A DNA stretch of 64,000 bases, taken from the NCBI GenBank assembly GCA_902729315.2, contig LR746265.1, forward strand, positions 3,452,892 through 3,516,891, in the 5' to 3' direction. Source of the DNA: Spirodela intermedia. Taxonomy: Eukaryota; Streptophyta; Magnoliopsida; Alismatales; Araceae. Both the position numbers and the translations under genes were made by a program. Positions within the stretch are counted from its first letter, which is position 1. Each line of letters opens with the position of its first letter. Of this stretch, positions 38,587-52,100 are shown piece after piece. The notes beneath the pieces were generated by a model. The model did not search any database and was not told the origin of the DNA. It saw only the letters and a program-made list of their open reading frames with translations.

Positions 38587-41500
38587 ATGAGATTGTCGTC
38601 CTGGTGGAGGCCGTGGAGTCGGCCTCCATTCTGTCGTAACCTTCACCTGTTTGTCCTTCTCGTCGCCCTCCCAGCGTTCCTCAAATGTAGATCGGGATGC
38701 GTCGAGGCCACGGGGGCCTCGGATTCCCTAGGTCTGGTGGACTCGAAAGCTCTCCCTGCTGCCGGGGCGGTGCACTTTGGTTTCGGAGAGGTTCTGGGTG
38801 ATACTCCGGGTCACGGGAAGGCCCCAGGGAGCAGGTCTCTCCTATCGACATCGTCGGAGTGAGTATATCCCCCTAATTTTTACATTTTTCCTCAGAAATT
38901 TCTCCTCTCTGATTCAGTTAGCACGGGCTCTTCAGAAACGGAGTGTGTTTATCTGTTGCACGATGCTCCTCTTTACAAACTAAATCCTGTCCCTGAAATT
39001 TTAGTGCCGGGGCATTGTTTTCTACGAGGAGATCACCCTCATTTAATACTCAAGGATACAATACTGCCTAATCCATAAGTTTCTGGAAAACCTGACAAAA
39101 AAACCATGACTCGGGATGTTCTACGGATGAACACGCCTCACTTGTATATCAGGCTCCTTAAACCTCACGAATTGCTCAAATATTTGCCTCTTTGCCGATA
39201 TGCTCACCCATGACAACTTGCAAGCATCCTCCTCTGAGATTTTATAAAACTAGAGAAGATCAAATCACGTGCAACGTCCGTAGCATTCTTTTCGACTACC
39301 AGATTTATCTTGGGTGAAACCGTCCACACACTCTGAGTAAATTATCTCGATAATCAAATGTTTGAGTATTTCATGCCCAACGTTCTAGAAAAAAAAACCC
39401 TCATTTGCTCGATTTGTGCCGATACTAAACTTTGGGCCAAACACTTGCTCGATTCTAACCGAAAATAGATTATAACCTATATACATTATCTAAAAATAAA
39501 GACACGATGTACACAGCATATTAACGGTGTTAAGCGATGAGAAGGAAATATCAATAGCAGAACCAGAAAGTTGTTAGCGTTTCATAAATCCCGAGGAACT
39601 CAATTTTTTTTTATGAAACAGTCCAAACATGCCGAACAAAAAATTGGCAATTTTAAATGGATGTTAAACATATTCCCATTTTTATCTTTTGTAGATAAAT
39701 ATCTTATGCAATTTCTTATTTGGGAACATTATTCAGTCATATAAAAATATTCCATTTTGATTGTATCTGATAACAGGTATACGACAGCTTGCCTTGACAA
39801 TGAGTTGAATGCTTTTTCTCCTTTATGCATTTCTCATTGTTCTCTTCCTTTTGTAGAACTGGTGCCCATGACACTGCAGCTATTGCTTTCTTGGATGGCA
39901 CTATTTATTTGATGGATAGTACATCCGGAATACTTTATGGTTCTTTTTCATCTGGCTCTCCACTTTCAACGTCGTATCAGGCCTTTGCTACTTCTGAGTC
40001 TGATCCTGAGTTTGATGAACCGGATGTTTCCTGTCCCCTTGGTTCTGACAGCTATTTTATTTCTCCTGGTGATGACTGGAATTTATATGAGCACAGCAAC
40101 CAATTTGGGAAGAGGGTGCGTTCTTGTGATCATTTTTTTCCATGAAGTTTTATTTGTCGTGTTCCCAATACTCACTGCCCCTATCTTATTGCCCAGAGAC
40201 TGGATACGACCATAGAGGAATATGTTGAAAGCACTCCTCGGATTTCGATAGACGGAGGGATTACTCTTGGTTCAAAGAGATCAACTATGTTTCTTGTAGA
40301 TATAAAGAATGGAAAGATAGTTAGTTCTCGTTGGTCTGCTGACAACCAGCAAGCTGCAGAGTTTAAGGGTCAGCAGGATCAGTTAGCGTTATTTGATATA
40401 CATACTCAAGTATGGGCTGAGTCAAATCCTTCAACTATTCTACCCGTTCTCGTTACAAGGACAGATTATACTATAAATCATTTTTTAAACTCGAGCAAAC
40501 CTCTGTGGGGCATGACACTTTCTGTCATTGAGGCATCTTCTTGTCAAGTATTCAAGGATGACCTATCTTTGCTTGCTGGACATGAACTTGGAACGAAATA
40601 TGATGGTTTTATGAAGCAGTGCAGCACAATGATTCCTGTACATCGGATTCATGGAATAGATCCAATGAAGCATGGGTTGGTTTCTTCCTCTAGAATTTCT
40701 CTACCTGAAAGCCCAAAAACACCAGTCTTGGCTGCCTCACGTTCGAACAATCGTGCGAGCAGTCATCTGAAACATGGGGATAATTTTTCAGGGGTTCAGA
40801 AGATGCATAAGCTTCGTAGCGCAGAGAGATCGTTGAGTTCATTGAGTGAGAGACAAACCTTTAATTCTGTATCCGAAAAATCAGACAAAGGAAACATTTC
40901 TAATGGGACATCTCTCCATTTCAGTCAAGCTGCTCCAGAAGCGAGGCCTGATGTTTTCCATGGATCTTTTGGCTGGTTCCTTGTCTCATTTTTCTTGGTT
41001 TTTTTCTTTCTCTACTACTTGAAGATGAATTATCACGTTAAATCTGATAAACAATCAGGTATGCCTGATAACCATTCTGCAACCACTAAGAAGAAAAAGG
41101 CTCGAAAGTCCGGAAATAGTACTGGTTCCACTACCAGGGAAAATGATGCTGTGGCTGGTGATCTCAAACAAGACGGGGATGAATTGATGAGCTTTTCATG
41201 GATCTTTTGGCTGGTTCCTTGTCTCATTTTTCTTGGTTTTTTTCTTTCTCTATTACTTGAAGATGAATTATCACGTTAAATCTGATAAACAATCAGGTAT
41301 GCCTGATAAGCATTCTGCAACCACTAAGAAGAAAAAGGCTCGAAAGTCCGGAAATAGTACTGGTTCCACTACCAGGGAAAATGATACTGTGGCTGGTGAT
41401 CTCAAACAAGACGGGGATGAATTGATGAGCTTTTCCAGAGTTGATGAGTGCTTTGAAGGCAGGCGGATTGGAAAGCTTTTTCTGTCAAACATTGAAATTG

Positions 41501-44139
41501 CCAAGGGCAGTAATGGGACTGTTGTCCTCGAGGGTGTCTATGGTGGGCGTCCAGTCGCTGTTAAGCGTCTTGTTCGCGCTCATCATGACGTGGCTTTCAA
41601 AGAGATTGAGAATCTTATTGCTTCCGATCAACATTCAAACATTGTTCGATGGTTTGGAGTGGAGTATGACACGGATTTCGTTTACATTGCTCTTGAGCGT
41701 TGCACTTGCAGCTTAAACGATTTGATCCTTGTATGTTCAGATTCTTCAGTGCCTGCATCACCATATCAAACTCAGATTCAAAACCAGAAAACCGAGTACA
41801 AGATTAGTTTGAAAGGCATCGATGGGGTTGTTGAACTTTGGAAACCAGATGGATGTCCGACGCCCCAATTGCTAAAAATAATGAGGTTAGTAGAGTTTCT
41901 TTCTCTCAAAGAATCTCTTTCTTTGAGATATTACGTCTTAATTTTGTCTTGTCATCTTTTGTATCTCTTGGCGCTTGCATCTCATATGGGTCTATTATTG
42001 AAGTTGGGGAAAATATGTGAGAGAAACCAGTGCGGCAATCTTCACTGACAGGCACAGTTACAGCTTTGCCCGTTGTGTTTTTAGATTGGAGACTGAGGAA
42101 GAGATGTTATTGACAGCCGTAAGAGAAGTGTAAAGAGATGTAGCTGAGATGATAGATTTAAATGGACGAGTACTATACATAAAAGAAAGGTAGGTTGACT
42201 TCACTTATGATTGCTGCGCTGTGGGCCACCAGTTAAGGGAAGAAGAGGAAATTTAGGTAGCTTAAGAGCCTTTTGTCATCATTTGGAGAACTGTAAGTGC
42301 AGTGCATCAAGTAGCTGGAAGGTTTCAAAGATAACATCAACTCTCACTTAGTAGAGTGCATCGGAAATTGGAAAGACATTCATTACTAAAGGGGTGTGAG
42401 CAGTGAGAAAAGCAGAGAGGAAAGGAGGGAGATTGTGTTGTGTTCCTTAGTGGGACGACCTACTCACAGCCTTGCTGTCACCCAGCAGCCAGAATTTTTA
42501 CTTCTGCTAACCCTGACAATTCCATTAATCCATCACTTAGTCTAGGTCACTTTGACTACAAGCCACAGTTGTACCAGCAATTGAAGGATCGCGTAAGCTA
42601 GCTGAACCCAATAACCCAGATCGAAAGCCTGGTCACTCATCGGTCTGGCAGTCTCAAGGAAACCTTAATGTACACCCGAGTATATTCAAAATGGTCCGCT
42701 CAATCCCGTTCAAGCAGATTAATTATGTTGGCGATTATTCACTGAAGTTGAAGCAAGAAAAGATAACCCATTGGATAGATATCAGTTTGAAGTTGAAGCA
42801 AGAAAATATAATTTTACTACTTCAAAACCAATGTTATCATGTAGTTTTTTACTAATGTATTTTGAATGCCACAGTGAAATATGTTCTTATTTATATTTCT
42901 TCCGATTGAAATCACCATCCTTAGTGTTAAATCAGAGGTTTTTCTTTGCGTATTTTTCTCTTGCCATGTGGGCTAGAAGCTTATTTATGGCTGGTTTCTA
43001 ATATCTAGATGAATGATGCAGGGATGTGGTTTCTGGGCTCGCGCATTTGCACGAGCTGGGAATCATCCACAGAGATATCAAGCCTCAGAATGTTTTAATA
43101 ACCAACAATAGGTGCCTCTCTGCAAAGCTTTCGGACATGGGTATTAGCAAGCGCCTACCCCAAGATATGTCTTCTTTAGGGCACCATGCCACCGGTATGG
43201 CCAGGACATAAACTCTACCCATTTTGACTCCAAAATCTGTACTTGGTCCCTGAAAATTATAACACCCAGCTTTCCAAATCTGTGCCTTCGCCAATGATTC
43301 ATCCAGGGAGCGGGAGCTCTGGATGGCAAGCTCCTGAACAGCTGCTACACGGGCGCCAAACCAGAGCAGTTGACCTGTTCAGCCTGGGATGCGTTCTTTT
43401 CTTCTGCATTACGAAAGGCAGGCACCCGTTCGGTAGTCACTATGAGCGCGACTCAAACGTCATCAACAATCGCGTGGACCTGTTCTTGGTGGAGCACATT
43501 CCGGAAGCCGTCCATCTGTTTTCCATCTTGTTGGATCGCGACCCGGAGAAGAGGTGCCTTTCCCCTGCTCGATCTCGATCTCGTATCTCCAACAAATGGG
43601 TCATCTGATTTCCAGTTACCTCTCATTATTTCCTACTGGGTCTTCTGTAATGCAACATTTTTTCGCAGGCCGCGGGCTGCAGAGGTGCTGCAGCATCCTC
43701 TTTTCTGGAGCCCAGAGATGAGGCTCTCATTCCTGAGAGACACCAGCGACAGGGTCGAGCTGGAGGAGAGGGAAAGCGACTCTCAACTCCTGAGAGCGTT
43801 GGAGAGCATCGGCCAGGCGGCATTCGGCGGCAGGTGGGGCAACAAGCTTGAAGCCCCCTTCATCATGGATATCAGCCGATATCGAAGATACAGGTTCGAG
43901 AGTACGCGCGATCTACTGCGGGTCATCCGCAACAAGCTGAACCACTACATGGAACTCCCAAGAGCACTGCAGGTATCCCCTCCAGCTCGTCCTTTCCACT
44001 GAGTCTTTGAGCTTTTTGCTTCTATTAGCCCTCATTCTGCACCTCTAACATCCCAAAACCACAGGGACATTAACACTGATATCTCGTTCTACCCCAGAAA
44101 AAACCCATATACTCTCTCTCTCTCACTCACATTAACACT

Positions 44140-44181
<42 letters not shown>

Positions 44182-44357
44182 TCTCTCTCTCGCTTTCTCT
44201 CACATGGCAGGAGCTTCTGGGTTCAGTTCCTGACGGATTTGACAAGTACTTCTCAACTAGATTCCCAAGACTCTTGATGGAAGTTTACAAAGTGATGTAC
44301 TGGCACTGCAGGGACGACGACTCCTTCAGAAAGTACTTCAAGAGCACGGAGAACTGA
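38587..44357 (+). CDS. IRE1: IRE1 ER-stress sensor kinase/endoribonuclease, with duplicated exon segment
   Basis: Exons: 38587-38858, 39857-40115, 40197-41058, 41297-41885, 43022-43194, 43307-43553, 43669-43972 and 44211-44357, giving 950 residues if the 238-bp segment 41059-41296 is spliced out. Residues 1-37 are a signal peptide. The luminal sensor has DGTIYLMDS and DDWNLYEHS blocks. One TM helix GWFLVSFFLVFFFLYYLK starts near 436. A Lys/Ser-rich juxtamembrane region precedes the kinase, which has GSNGTVVLEG, VAVKRL, IHRDIKPQN and LSDMGISKRL (DMG in place of DFG, normal for plant IRE1). The C-terminal KEN RNase ends HCRDDDSFRKYF. IRE1 senses misfolded ER proteins and cuts bZIP60 mRNA in its unconventional splicing. 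Without the extra splicing event the frame stops at 41277-41279 after 537 residues, before the kinase. Every other junction is in phase. Confidence 0.92.
40959..41434 (+). repeat. 238-bp tandem duplication inside IRE1 exon 3
   Basis: Copy 1 is 40959-41196 and copy 2 is 41197-41434. I see three substitutions: CTACTACTT/CTATTACTT, GATAACCAT/GATAAGCAT and GATGCTGTG/GATACTGTG. Both break points sit next to TTTTC, a possible microhomology. The unit encodes the TM helix and the Lys/Ser-rich juxtamembrane region. 238 is 3x79+1, so the duplication shifts the frame. Confidence 0.97.
41059..41296 (+). other. Candidate nascent intron created by the duplication
   Basis: Each copy contains ACAATCAG|GTATGC. 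Using the GT of copy 1 as donor (41059) and the AG of copy 2 as acceptor (41295-41296) removes exactly 238 bp and rebuilds ...DKQSGMPDKHS.... The donor CAG|GTATGC is strong for plants. The duplicated TM code supplies a T-rich tract at about 41217-41257. The acceptor context is weaker: the last 40 bases are A-rich and the CTGAT branch-site match at 41282-41286 is close to the AG. Splicing is inferred, not observed. Confidence 0.65.
44112..44200. repeat. (CT)n in the last IRE1 intron
   Basis: Two CT tracts separated by CACTCACATTAACACTGAT-like sequence, just before the final acceptor CATGGCAG. Confidence 0.85.
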
Positions 44358-46024
44358 CCACCCTCTGTATACCTGTTCAGCTGTAAGATCCTAGCTAACC
44401 CGCGTCCTAAACCCCTCTGCCCTTCTGGGGCAGACATCATCTGTATTATATTATGCCCACACTTGTTTTCTCTGATGAAGATGATATATATGCTGGGTTC
44501 TCCTCACAAAACCCTAGTGCCTCGGATTATTTATGAAAGATCCCTACTTTCCAGACGATTAAAAATTAATACCCAGACATTCGGTCCCTCTTTAAAAGGA
44601 GGGTACTTTCAAACTGGGCTGGGCCTGTTATTATTACTGGGCCTCTTTCAAGGCCCATAATTTACAAACTTGCCGGTACATTTGCAATGGTCCGACCCCA
44701 CTCGGCGCCAAGTGTATGGATGCAATTATAATAGAAAAGGTGTGTTTTTGCAAAAGAAAAATGGCTACTGGTCGCAGATTGGAGGGTCGTGGGGCCCGCC
44801 AGCCAGCATGGCAGGCCTCGGCTCTCCCCCGCCGCGTCGTTTTTTGGCAGATTCCCGCCACGCCCGGGGAAGGGATGCAGAGGCCGCGCCAATAAACTGG
44901 CCTCTGGGACAACCGCTAAAAGATCGACACGTGGAAATATTACTTTAGGAAAAACCCGATTTATGTTATAAATTAACAATAGACCCTTAAGATAGTTTCC
45001 GGTGTGTAAAGAAGCCCTTATAGCAGCGTAAGTCTGGCGGTATTTTTAGGCAAGTAGGAGATATATATAGTATAAGGGTCACAGTGGAAACATTTTAATA
45101 ACGAATAGGTGTTCATTTTTCCTTTTTAATAATCGAATAATATTATATAATATATTCTCTCTCTTTTGAAAGTTGTGGTAGTGGGATCGATCGCTATATC
45201 CACCGGACGCTTGAGCGCCCCCTTTCTCCGTTTTTCTGGTTGTCCCTTTTTCCACTCGGAGGAGGAAGAGGAAGGAAGGAGGGCGAGGTTTGGAGCTCTC
45301 GCGGAAGCTTCCGTCGCTTGCGCCGTCGTAGGTTTGGCCTCTGGATTTTGATCTATTTTGGAGTTTGTTTTCGTCGACGGAGAAATAATTCATGAATGGT
45401 GGTCTCCCCGTTGGATCCGCCAGGTTTGCAGTCCCTGTTTCGCGTGCCGAGAGATTCTAGTGCTTCAGTTCTTCGGGATCCATTTTGTCTCGTCCACGGC
45501 TCTGAATTTTGGCGGGTCAGCGTGGTTGCGTTGTGTGATTCTGGTTTAATCGTGTTTCGGGGTTGTCGGTGGGGTGACTGGCGGCTCGTTCTTGGGAGTC
45601 AACGCGAGTTCCTGTGGATAAATTTTGGTCTACGAGGATGAATCGCGGAGGGCCTCGATCCAGTCCCTAGACTGTTCTTGGAGTCATTGGAAGAAATCAA
45701 CGGAGGGAGGGTTTTGGTTGCTGTCTCCTTACTCGAAAATCAGAGCATTCGAGACAAGCTGCAGCGTATGCTCGGCGTTATTTTTTCGAAGGATACTGGA
45801 AGGTGAGGAGATTGTGTGAATCACTTGTTCTTGTGTTTGGGTGGAGGATTTGACGGTCGATTGCTTAATCACGAAGATGCCGCTTCGATCTTCGTGACGC
45901 TTTTTTTTGTCCCTATCCAGATTTCTATATGCGATTGTTCTGCCGACCTTTTTACCGGTATCGCTGACAGCGGCGTCGGTTTTTTCTCTGTTGATGTTAT
46001 CAGATTTATGGTTTGGTAAGGAGA
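44358..46024. other. IRE1 3' flank and PP2C promoter/leader
   Basis: TGGGCC/GGCCCA site II motifs cluster at about 44619-44660. A CT-rich start-like region is at about 45155-45170. From about 45200 on the sequence is leader-like, probably with one or more non-coding exons before the PP2C start codon. No other gene seen. Confidence 0.4.
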
Positions 46025-47910
46025 ATGGCGGCAGGAATGGACTTCTCACCATCTTACACGATCTTAGATGGCGGTGGCTATGGCAGCAAAGGAGATGGCT
46101 CCTCCATGGAGGATGAGAGCGCCGAGGCTGTCGATATCATGAATCAAGCGAAAACTGGGAAACCCCCTCGTCATCTTTCAGTAATGCGACATTGTGTGAG
46201 CACTGCCCGGCTGGTGTCCTCAAATGAATTTGTATGCACCTCTGATTCGACCAACTTTTCTGTTTAAAACGAATGCGACTCTTGTTATCCAGTTGTCATT
46301 AATGGCCGGGTTAAATGTGCCTGAAAATTTACGCGCTCCCTAGGGATTGGAGGTCGACGGCATCAGCCTAAATTCTCCTTCGGATGGAAGGGGATGGTTT
46401 TTACCTGTTTTCCGATCTGGAAGCTGTTCTGAGATTGGTCCGAAGCCATCTATGGAGGACAAACATACTTGTATCGATGATTTGCTGCAACATCTCGGAT
46501 CAGCAGTGAACTTTCCCTCACCAGGGGCTTTTTATGGGGTGAGAGCAACGTAAACTTGATCCTCCAGTGAATTGCGTAGTTTATTAATTTAGTATTGATT
46601 AATGCTGTTTACAGATCAACCATGTTATCTGGAATGGATATTAATGTATAATTTATTATGCGATTCGTACTGCCCTCGTCTTCCATTTTCAAATCATTCC
46701 TATTTGGCTTTGATAGATCTGGATCTGCGAAGTATGGATAGGAAGACTTCCACGAGTTTGAATTGACAGAGTTTACTTGTTGGTAGGTATTTGACGGGCA
46801 TGGTGGCACAGATGCAGCATCATTTGTCCAAAAGAACATTCTCAAGTACATAATTGAGGACAACCATTTTCCTACTTCGGTGGATGAGGCCCTGAGAAGT
46901 GCTTTTGTAAAAGCTGATCACGCATTTGCTGACACTCGTTCAGTGGACATCACCTCTGGCACCACAGCATTGGCCGCCCTCATTTCTGGAAGGTTTTGAA
47001 CCTGACTTATATCTACCCTTCTTTTACGCGAGCTTTATTCTGTTGGGCAGGGGGCATATTTTTATCAGCCCTTATTTGGAAAGAACTATGGAGATATATG
47101 AAAAATGAAGAACCACCGCCGTTTTATGCATTATAGGCACTTGATCAAACTGCCGGATTAGTATTCATTAAGAAGCATGAAAGGGAATGCGACTTGATCG
47201 AATAGAAAAAAAGTTGCAGAGGAAAGAAATAAGAAGATATGGTTATAAAGGGGAAAAAACTTTCTGATCTTTGGTAGCCTTTGCGCTTTTCACCATTTGT
47301 TATCTCTGCACATTACTTCTCTGTCATCTAACTCTGGTTTTCCCATCGCAGAACAATGTACGTCGCCAATGCTGGCGACTGCCGGGCCGTCCTGGGTAAG
47401 AGAGGAAGAGCCATTGAGCTCTCGAGAGATCACAAACCCAACTGCACCTCCGAGAGAATCAGAATCGAGAAGCTGGGCGGCAGGGTCCACGACGGCTATC
47501 TCAACGAGCAGCTCTCCGTCGCCAGAGCCCTCGGCGACTGGCACATGAAAGGCTCCAAGGGCTCCTCCTGCCCCCTGATCGCCGAGCCGGAGCTGCAGGA
47601 GACGGTCCTCACCGAGGAAGACGAGTTCCTCATAATGGGCTGCGACGGCCTCTGGGACGTGATGAGCAGCCAGTGCGCCGTCACCATCGCAAGGAAGGAA
47701 CTCATGATCCACAACGACCCAGAGAGGTGTTCCCGGGAGCTGGTCAGGCAGGCTCTGAAGTGTGACCCCAGCGACAACCTAACGGTGATCGTTGTCTGTT
47801 TCTCGTTGGATCCTCCTCCTCGGATCGAAATCCCCAAGTTGAGAGTTCGCCGGAGCATTTCGGCCGAGGGATTGAATTTCCTCAAGGGGCTCCTGGACGG
47901 CAACAGCTGA
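46025..47910 (+). CDS. Protein phosphatase 2C (PP2C22/27/DBP1-like)
   Basis: Four in-phase exons: 46025-46231, 46344-46538, 46787-46992 and 47352-47910; 388 residues. PP2Cs remove phosphate from Ser/Thr using two Mn or Mg ions. All metal and core motifs are present in order: PSMEDKH (about 108), VFDGHGG (135), [53 protein letters not shown] and DPSDNLTV. The N-terminal 95 residues are low in structure and the C-terminal tail is basic. Overall organisation resembles the plant clade with DBP1 and PP2C27; the assignment within it is from memory and moderate. No transit peptide or TM segment is evident, so it is likely nuclear/cytosolic. Confidence 0.94.
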
Positions 47911-48435
47911 AGCTGTTCTGCGCCGGAGCTCCCTCTGTTTCCAAGCCTCCTCGTCTTCGGTAACATGCGAGTGTTAGGGTTCCGTTCCGGGAATAATTCA
48001 CGTAGGGAAAAAAAAGGATTTTTTTTTTTCCTTGGGGGGGGGGTGAGGAGGGTAAAGGGTGGTCAATTTATGTACATTTGAGATTAATTGTTTTGCAATG
48101 GAGGAGGCCGATTATTGTCACTATTCCTCAGCGTTGACTAATGAGGAAATGGACACTAATGGAAAGATATAACTCCACTCATCTATGATGATCAAAGATA
48201 AAGTTCGTGTATGATTAAGATCACAATCATATGGTAATGATATGTGGGTTTGACCGACGATAATGATACTAATGGTAATGATAATGGCATTGAGAGATGG
48301 ATGAAAGAGGAACAAGCAAATGATTAATAATATGCAGAATTCACCTACAAAATTTATATTTTCCTGTCTCGATGCAGCAAACATCTGATTCGAATTGGGT
48401 CTCGCATGGGCACGCATTCACCTGCCTCCAGGCTC
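47911..48435. other. Convergent spacer between PP2C and NOC4
   Basis: Carries both 3' ends; includes an A/T/G homopolymer-rich stretch at about 48008-48047. No coding signal. Confidence 0.45.
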
Positions 48436-49119
48436 TCATGATTCTTCCCCGAACGACCAGCCCGCAAAGTCCGACGCCGAGAACAGGGAGGCCGGGGTCG
48501 CCTTGTAGAACGCCACCGGTACCTGTTTAATCCGCTTCTTGATCTGCATGTTTCAGTCGGGAAGAGCTCGTCAGAACGTTATTTCTATAGCAAAATCATA
48601 ACAACGATTGTGGGTTCGTCTTTGTTTTCTCAAAAAACAGAGGAAGATCGTCAAATGATCGATTGGATAACAGCCGCGGACTGCTCACCTCGTCTCTGAA
48701 GATGGAGGAATAGGAACCGGAGCAGAAGTCTGCCACAGTCACTTCGGAGGTCTTTGCTCTCACAGTGAGATCAGTCTCGAGCGATGCGACAAATCTGCCG
48801 GGAAGAAGGGTCATGGATGGTATCGGGTAATGGTCTGGTATGGGAGATTCCAGCCACGCCTGATAGACTGCAACGAAGGAAAATACCTCGAAACGGCTGG
48901 GCAGTAGTGGTGGCGCATGGTGTCAACTTCCCAAAGAGAGCTTCCTGAGACAAGCAGGATCTCATCAAAAAAACCATACAACAACAGTTAAACACTGATC
49001 GGACGACTATTTCAGAAGAACTAATGGAGGCCCAGATAGAATTCTGAGCTCGATCAAACCCTTTTTTTTTCAAAAAAAGAAAAGAAATCGTAAGATCATA
49101 GAAACACCAACTTCGACAG

Positions 49120-49160
<41 letters not shown>

Positions 49161-52100
49161 AATAAATAAATAAATAAATAAATAAATATGGTTATTCGTC
49201 CTATGGGTGCTATGATCACCACAATTCTACCTTTCTCCTTTCTGAAGATAGTAACCGACGAGATGAAGGCCTAGAAATGGAATCTTTAATCATCAAATTA
49301 CAAGTACGTACATGTAACTCCAATTCACCGGGGCCTCGGAAAATAGGCCGTGCATCAGCCAAAATCCAATAACTACGAAGAACCATGATTTCAATTTCGC
49401 GAGGTGTAGCTTACAGAGAAGAATACTGGGCACCCGAATTGGTAATAAAGGAAATCATGCTACGACATTCATGTCAAAATCATGTGGACACCGAAATTGT
49501 GAATGGTAATGCAAGCAACAGAGGCTATGATGAGCTTGAAGAAAAACGGCAAACTTGCTCAGGGCCTAACTTCATGACATCTAAGGAGAAGAGACCAAAA
49601 GAAGGAGATTTGCGATTTGTTCCCCCCTATAATGCCATGTTTTGTCATTAATCAGATTGTTCTCGATCTTCCTTGCACTAAAAAACCCCAAATTTGCCTT
49701 GGCATGCCTCTCTAAACCCTGACAGAGTAAACGAGAAAATCTGGGTATTTTTTAGATTGTTCTTCAAAACATTTTTGTGCGTCGAAATCAGGTAGGAACA
49801 TGCAAAGCCTCTGGTTCACCCATTGCTTGCTCGCATAGCTTTAACATCACCATGGCTTTGAAAGGAGGAATAATAATAAAAAAGAGCTAGGCGCCACTTA
49901 TTGGTTTCAGTGCTTATGGAATAGTTGAACAAATAAAGCCTCTGGTTCATCCACAGCTTGCTTTCAGCTCCTTTGTTTTCATTTCAACCTTTCTCAATAC
50001 CCTTGGGGAATATTTCCCATTAAATTAATGTTGACGCATTATGTTGCCTTGGGAGGTGGAGCAGAGAGTGATCAACTGTATCAGGCTCCAGTGACTCCAG
50101 ATAAAGCTCAGGCCTGTCTTTCAACTTGATCATTATTTACTCACTAACTATCGGTTTTTAAACAAGAAAGTAAAGTCGTGGCATTTGGCTCTAAGAAGAG
50201 AATAGAAATCTCTAACAGAGATAAATATAGTAGCATACTCATGGCGTTCGTCTTCACAAGGTCAGTCTCTTCAATGTTGAATGGATCCTTGCCTCGCTTC
50301 ATGCCACCCATTCTTGGACCAGTACCAGATTTTGTACCATCTTCAATAGATTCATCAGCTCCATTTGATGAATGTTCTGGTTTTTCATCACCAACGGGCT
50401 GTAAAAAGGAAATATATCAATATAATTTCTAAATATTCACAAAAAATATAAATCATGAAAAGTTTTTGGATAACTGACGAACTTCTTCACCAATATAAAT
50501 CATCAATTTTATTTTTTTTTATCTATGCTCGTCTAAATCCTAAAAATGCATTGAACAACGTCATTCCAGAATGGCACGCTGCACAGGGCTGCGGAAGATC
50601 ACACAACGACAACCAGGCATGTTGCCATAGTTCCCTTAGAAACCGAGAGTCACGGGCCAATTACTAGGCTTTTCCTCACATCCTCCGGTCAATCGCTTTC
50701 AGAAACTCTGAAGCCAAAAAATTCTTGCCAGAAAATCCTGATTCTCATCACATTGCGACCTCATAAAATGCCATTACTTGAACACGCAAATAAGAGCATC
50801 ATGCTATATTGTTGTTATCCTTACTGTTACTAAAAGAAGCCAATGATTTGTCTCCACAAACATTTTCGTCTCAGATACACCAATCTTCTCAATAAGCCTT
50901 TTATTAGGAGCCCAACGCTTCACAGTGAGAACTTAAAATCACATTACTGCAGTAAATATACAACCTTCATTTCAAGATTTCATATGGGCGAGTAAGATAG
51001 AGTTAAGCCCCAACTGATCTTCAAGGTCAGGAGCCCCTGAAGTCGGGCATGTATGTACCAGACCTTGATGGAGATCGGAAGTAACAGCCAGGCAAGAACA
51101 TTTGGTGAACAGAAAACCACACGACAAAGATGAATCACAAAATTAGTACCTTGCTACCAACACGGTGCTAAGTGCTGAACCAAAAACAAAAAAACCACAC
51201 GAAAAGAAACGACGAACGCCAGTAAAAATGATATGTTCATCGAGGCTAGCGAACAAGGAAACAGCACCATAAAGTTAGTATTTTCTACAATGAACAATTG
51301 GTCCCACAGGGGAAGAAAAAATATAAACAACATGGATATTAAAAAAAAACTACTCGAATATTGCGGATGTTGAAGGATGATGTTTTAAGTTTGGACAGTA
51401 GCTAACAAGATCTACACATTTCCTTTATGAAAAAAATCTATAATTCTTGATCTTGGGGTGCTTCTTACCTGATGCACCAAAAAGTTAATTGAGGGGTGTC
51501 TCCGCAAAAGATTGTGAATTATTGCAATTATGACAAGAGATCCTGAAGGAGGTGCGGAAAGTGTCAATCTGCTTAACTTCTTTGTGAATGCAGCAGCTAC
51601 GTAGGCCGGAAGATGTGATGATTTCAATGAAGTATCCAAGAGCTGCAAAGCATGGGACAGAAGACTGTTAGAAATCAGCACATATGTATTAAATTCCCTT
51701 TCATACAAACATTCAGTACAAAAAGCTACTTTAATTTAGTTCACAAAATGACAGTCCATTCAGTCAATGCAGTTTGCTCCACATCAAATAATGGTATCTA
51801 GGCACATAATTCAAGCACAGATGCCAATTATGCCCATCAAATGACGGCTTACAATGGGATAAAACAATGCTGGCATGTTTCTCTTTATAAATAAAATGAC
51901 ATTTTCTCGTGCACGATGGTTTGTCTTATTTCATATGATCACAATCTTCTTGATTCTAAAAAGACAGAACAATCTATCTTCATGGAATATTCCCGAAATT
52001 AAGGGGCTCCATTTAAAAAGTATGCGATTAAATACACGTCATTATACCTTGGTGAAATAGAAGCTTAGGAGACTTAAAAACTAACAAATGTCTTTTTCTA

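Noticed and set aside
40959-41434. In-frame doubling of the IRE1 transmembrane helix
   Set aside because: The unit length is not a multiple of three, so reading both copies shifts the frame and terminates; a two-TM full-length IRE1 is not possible.
41233-42048. A separate receptor-kinase gene beginning in IRE1 copy 2
   Set aside because: It lacks its own start and promoter and continues the IRE1 reading frame exactly once the 238-bp segment is removed.
49121-49188. Regular short repeats as a CRISPR-like array
   Set aside because: Simple AAT/AAAT microsatellite in a plant intron; there are no spacers.
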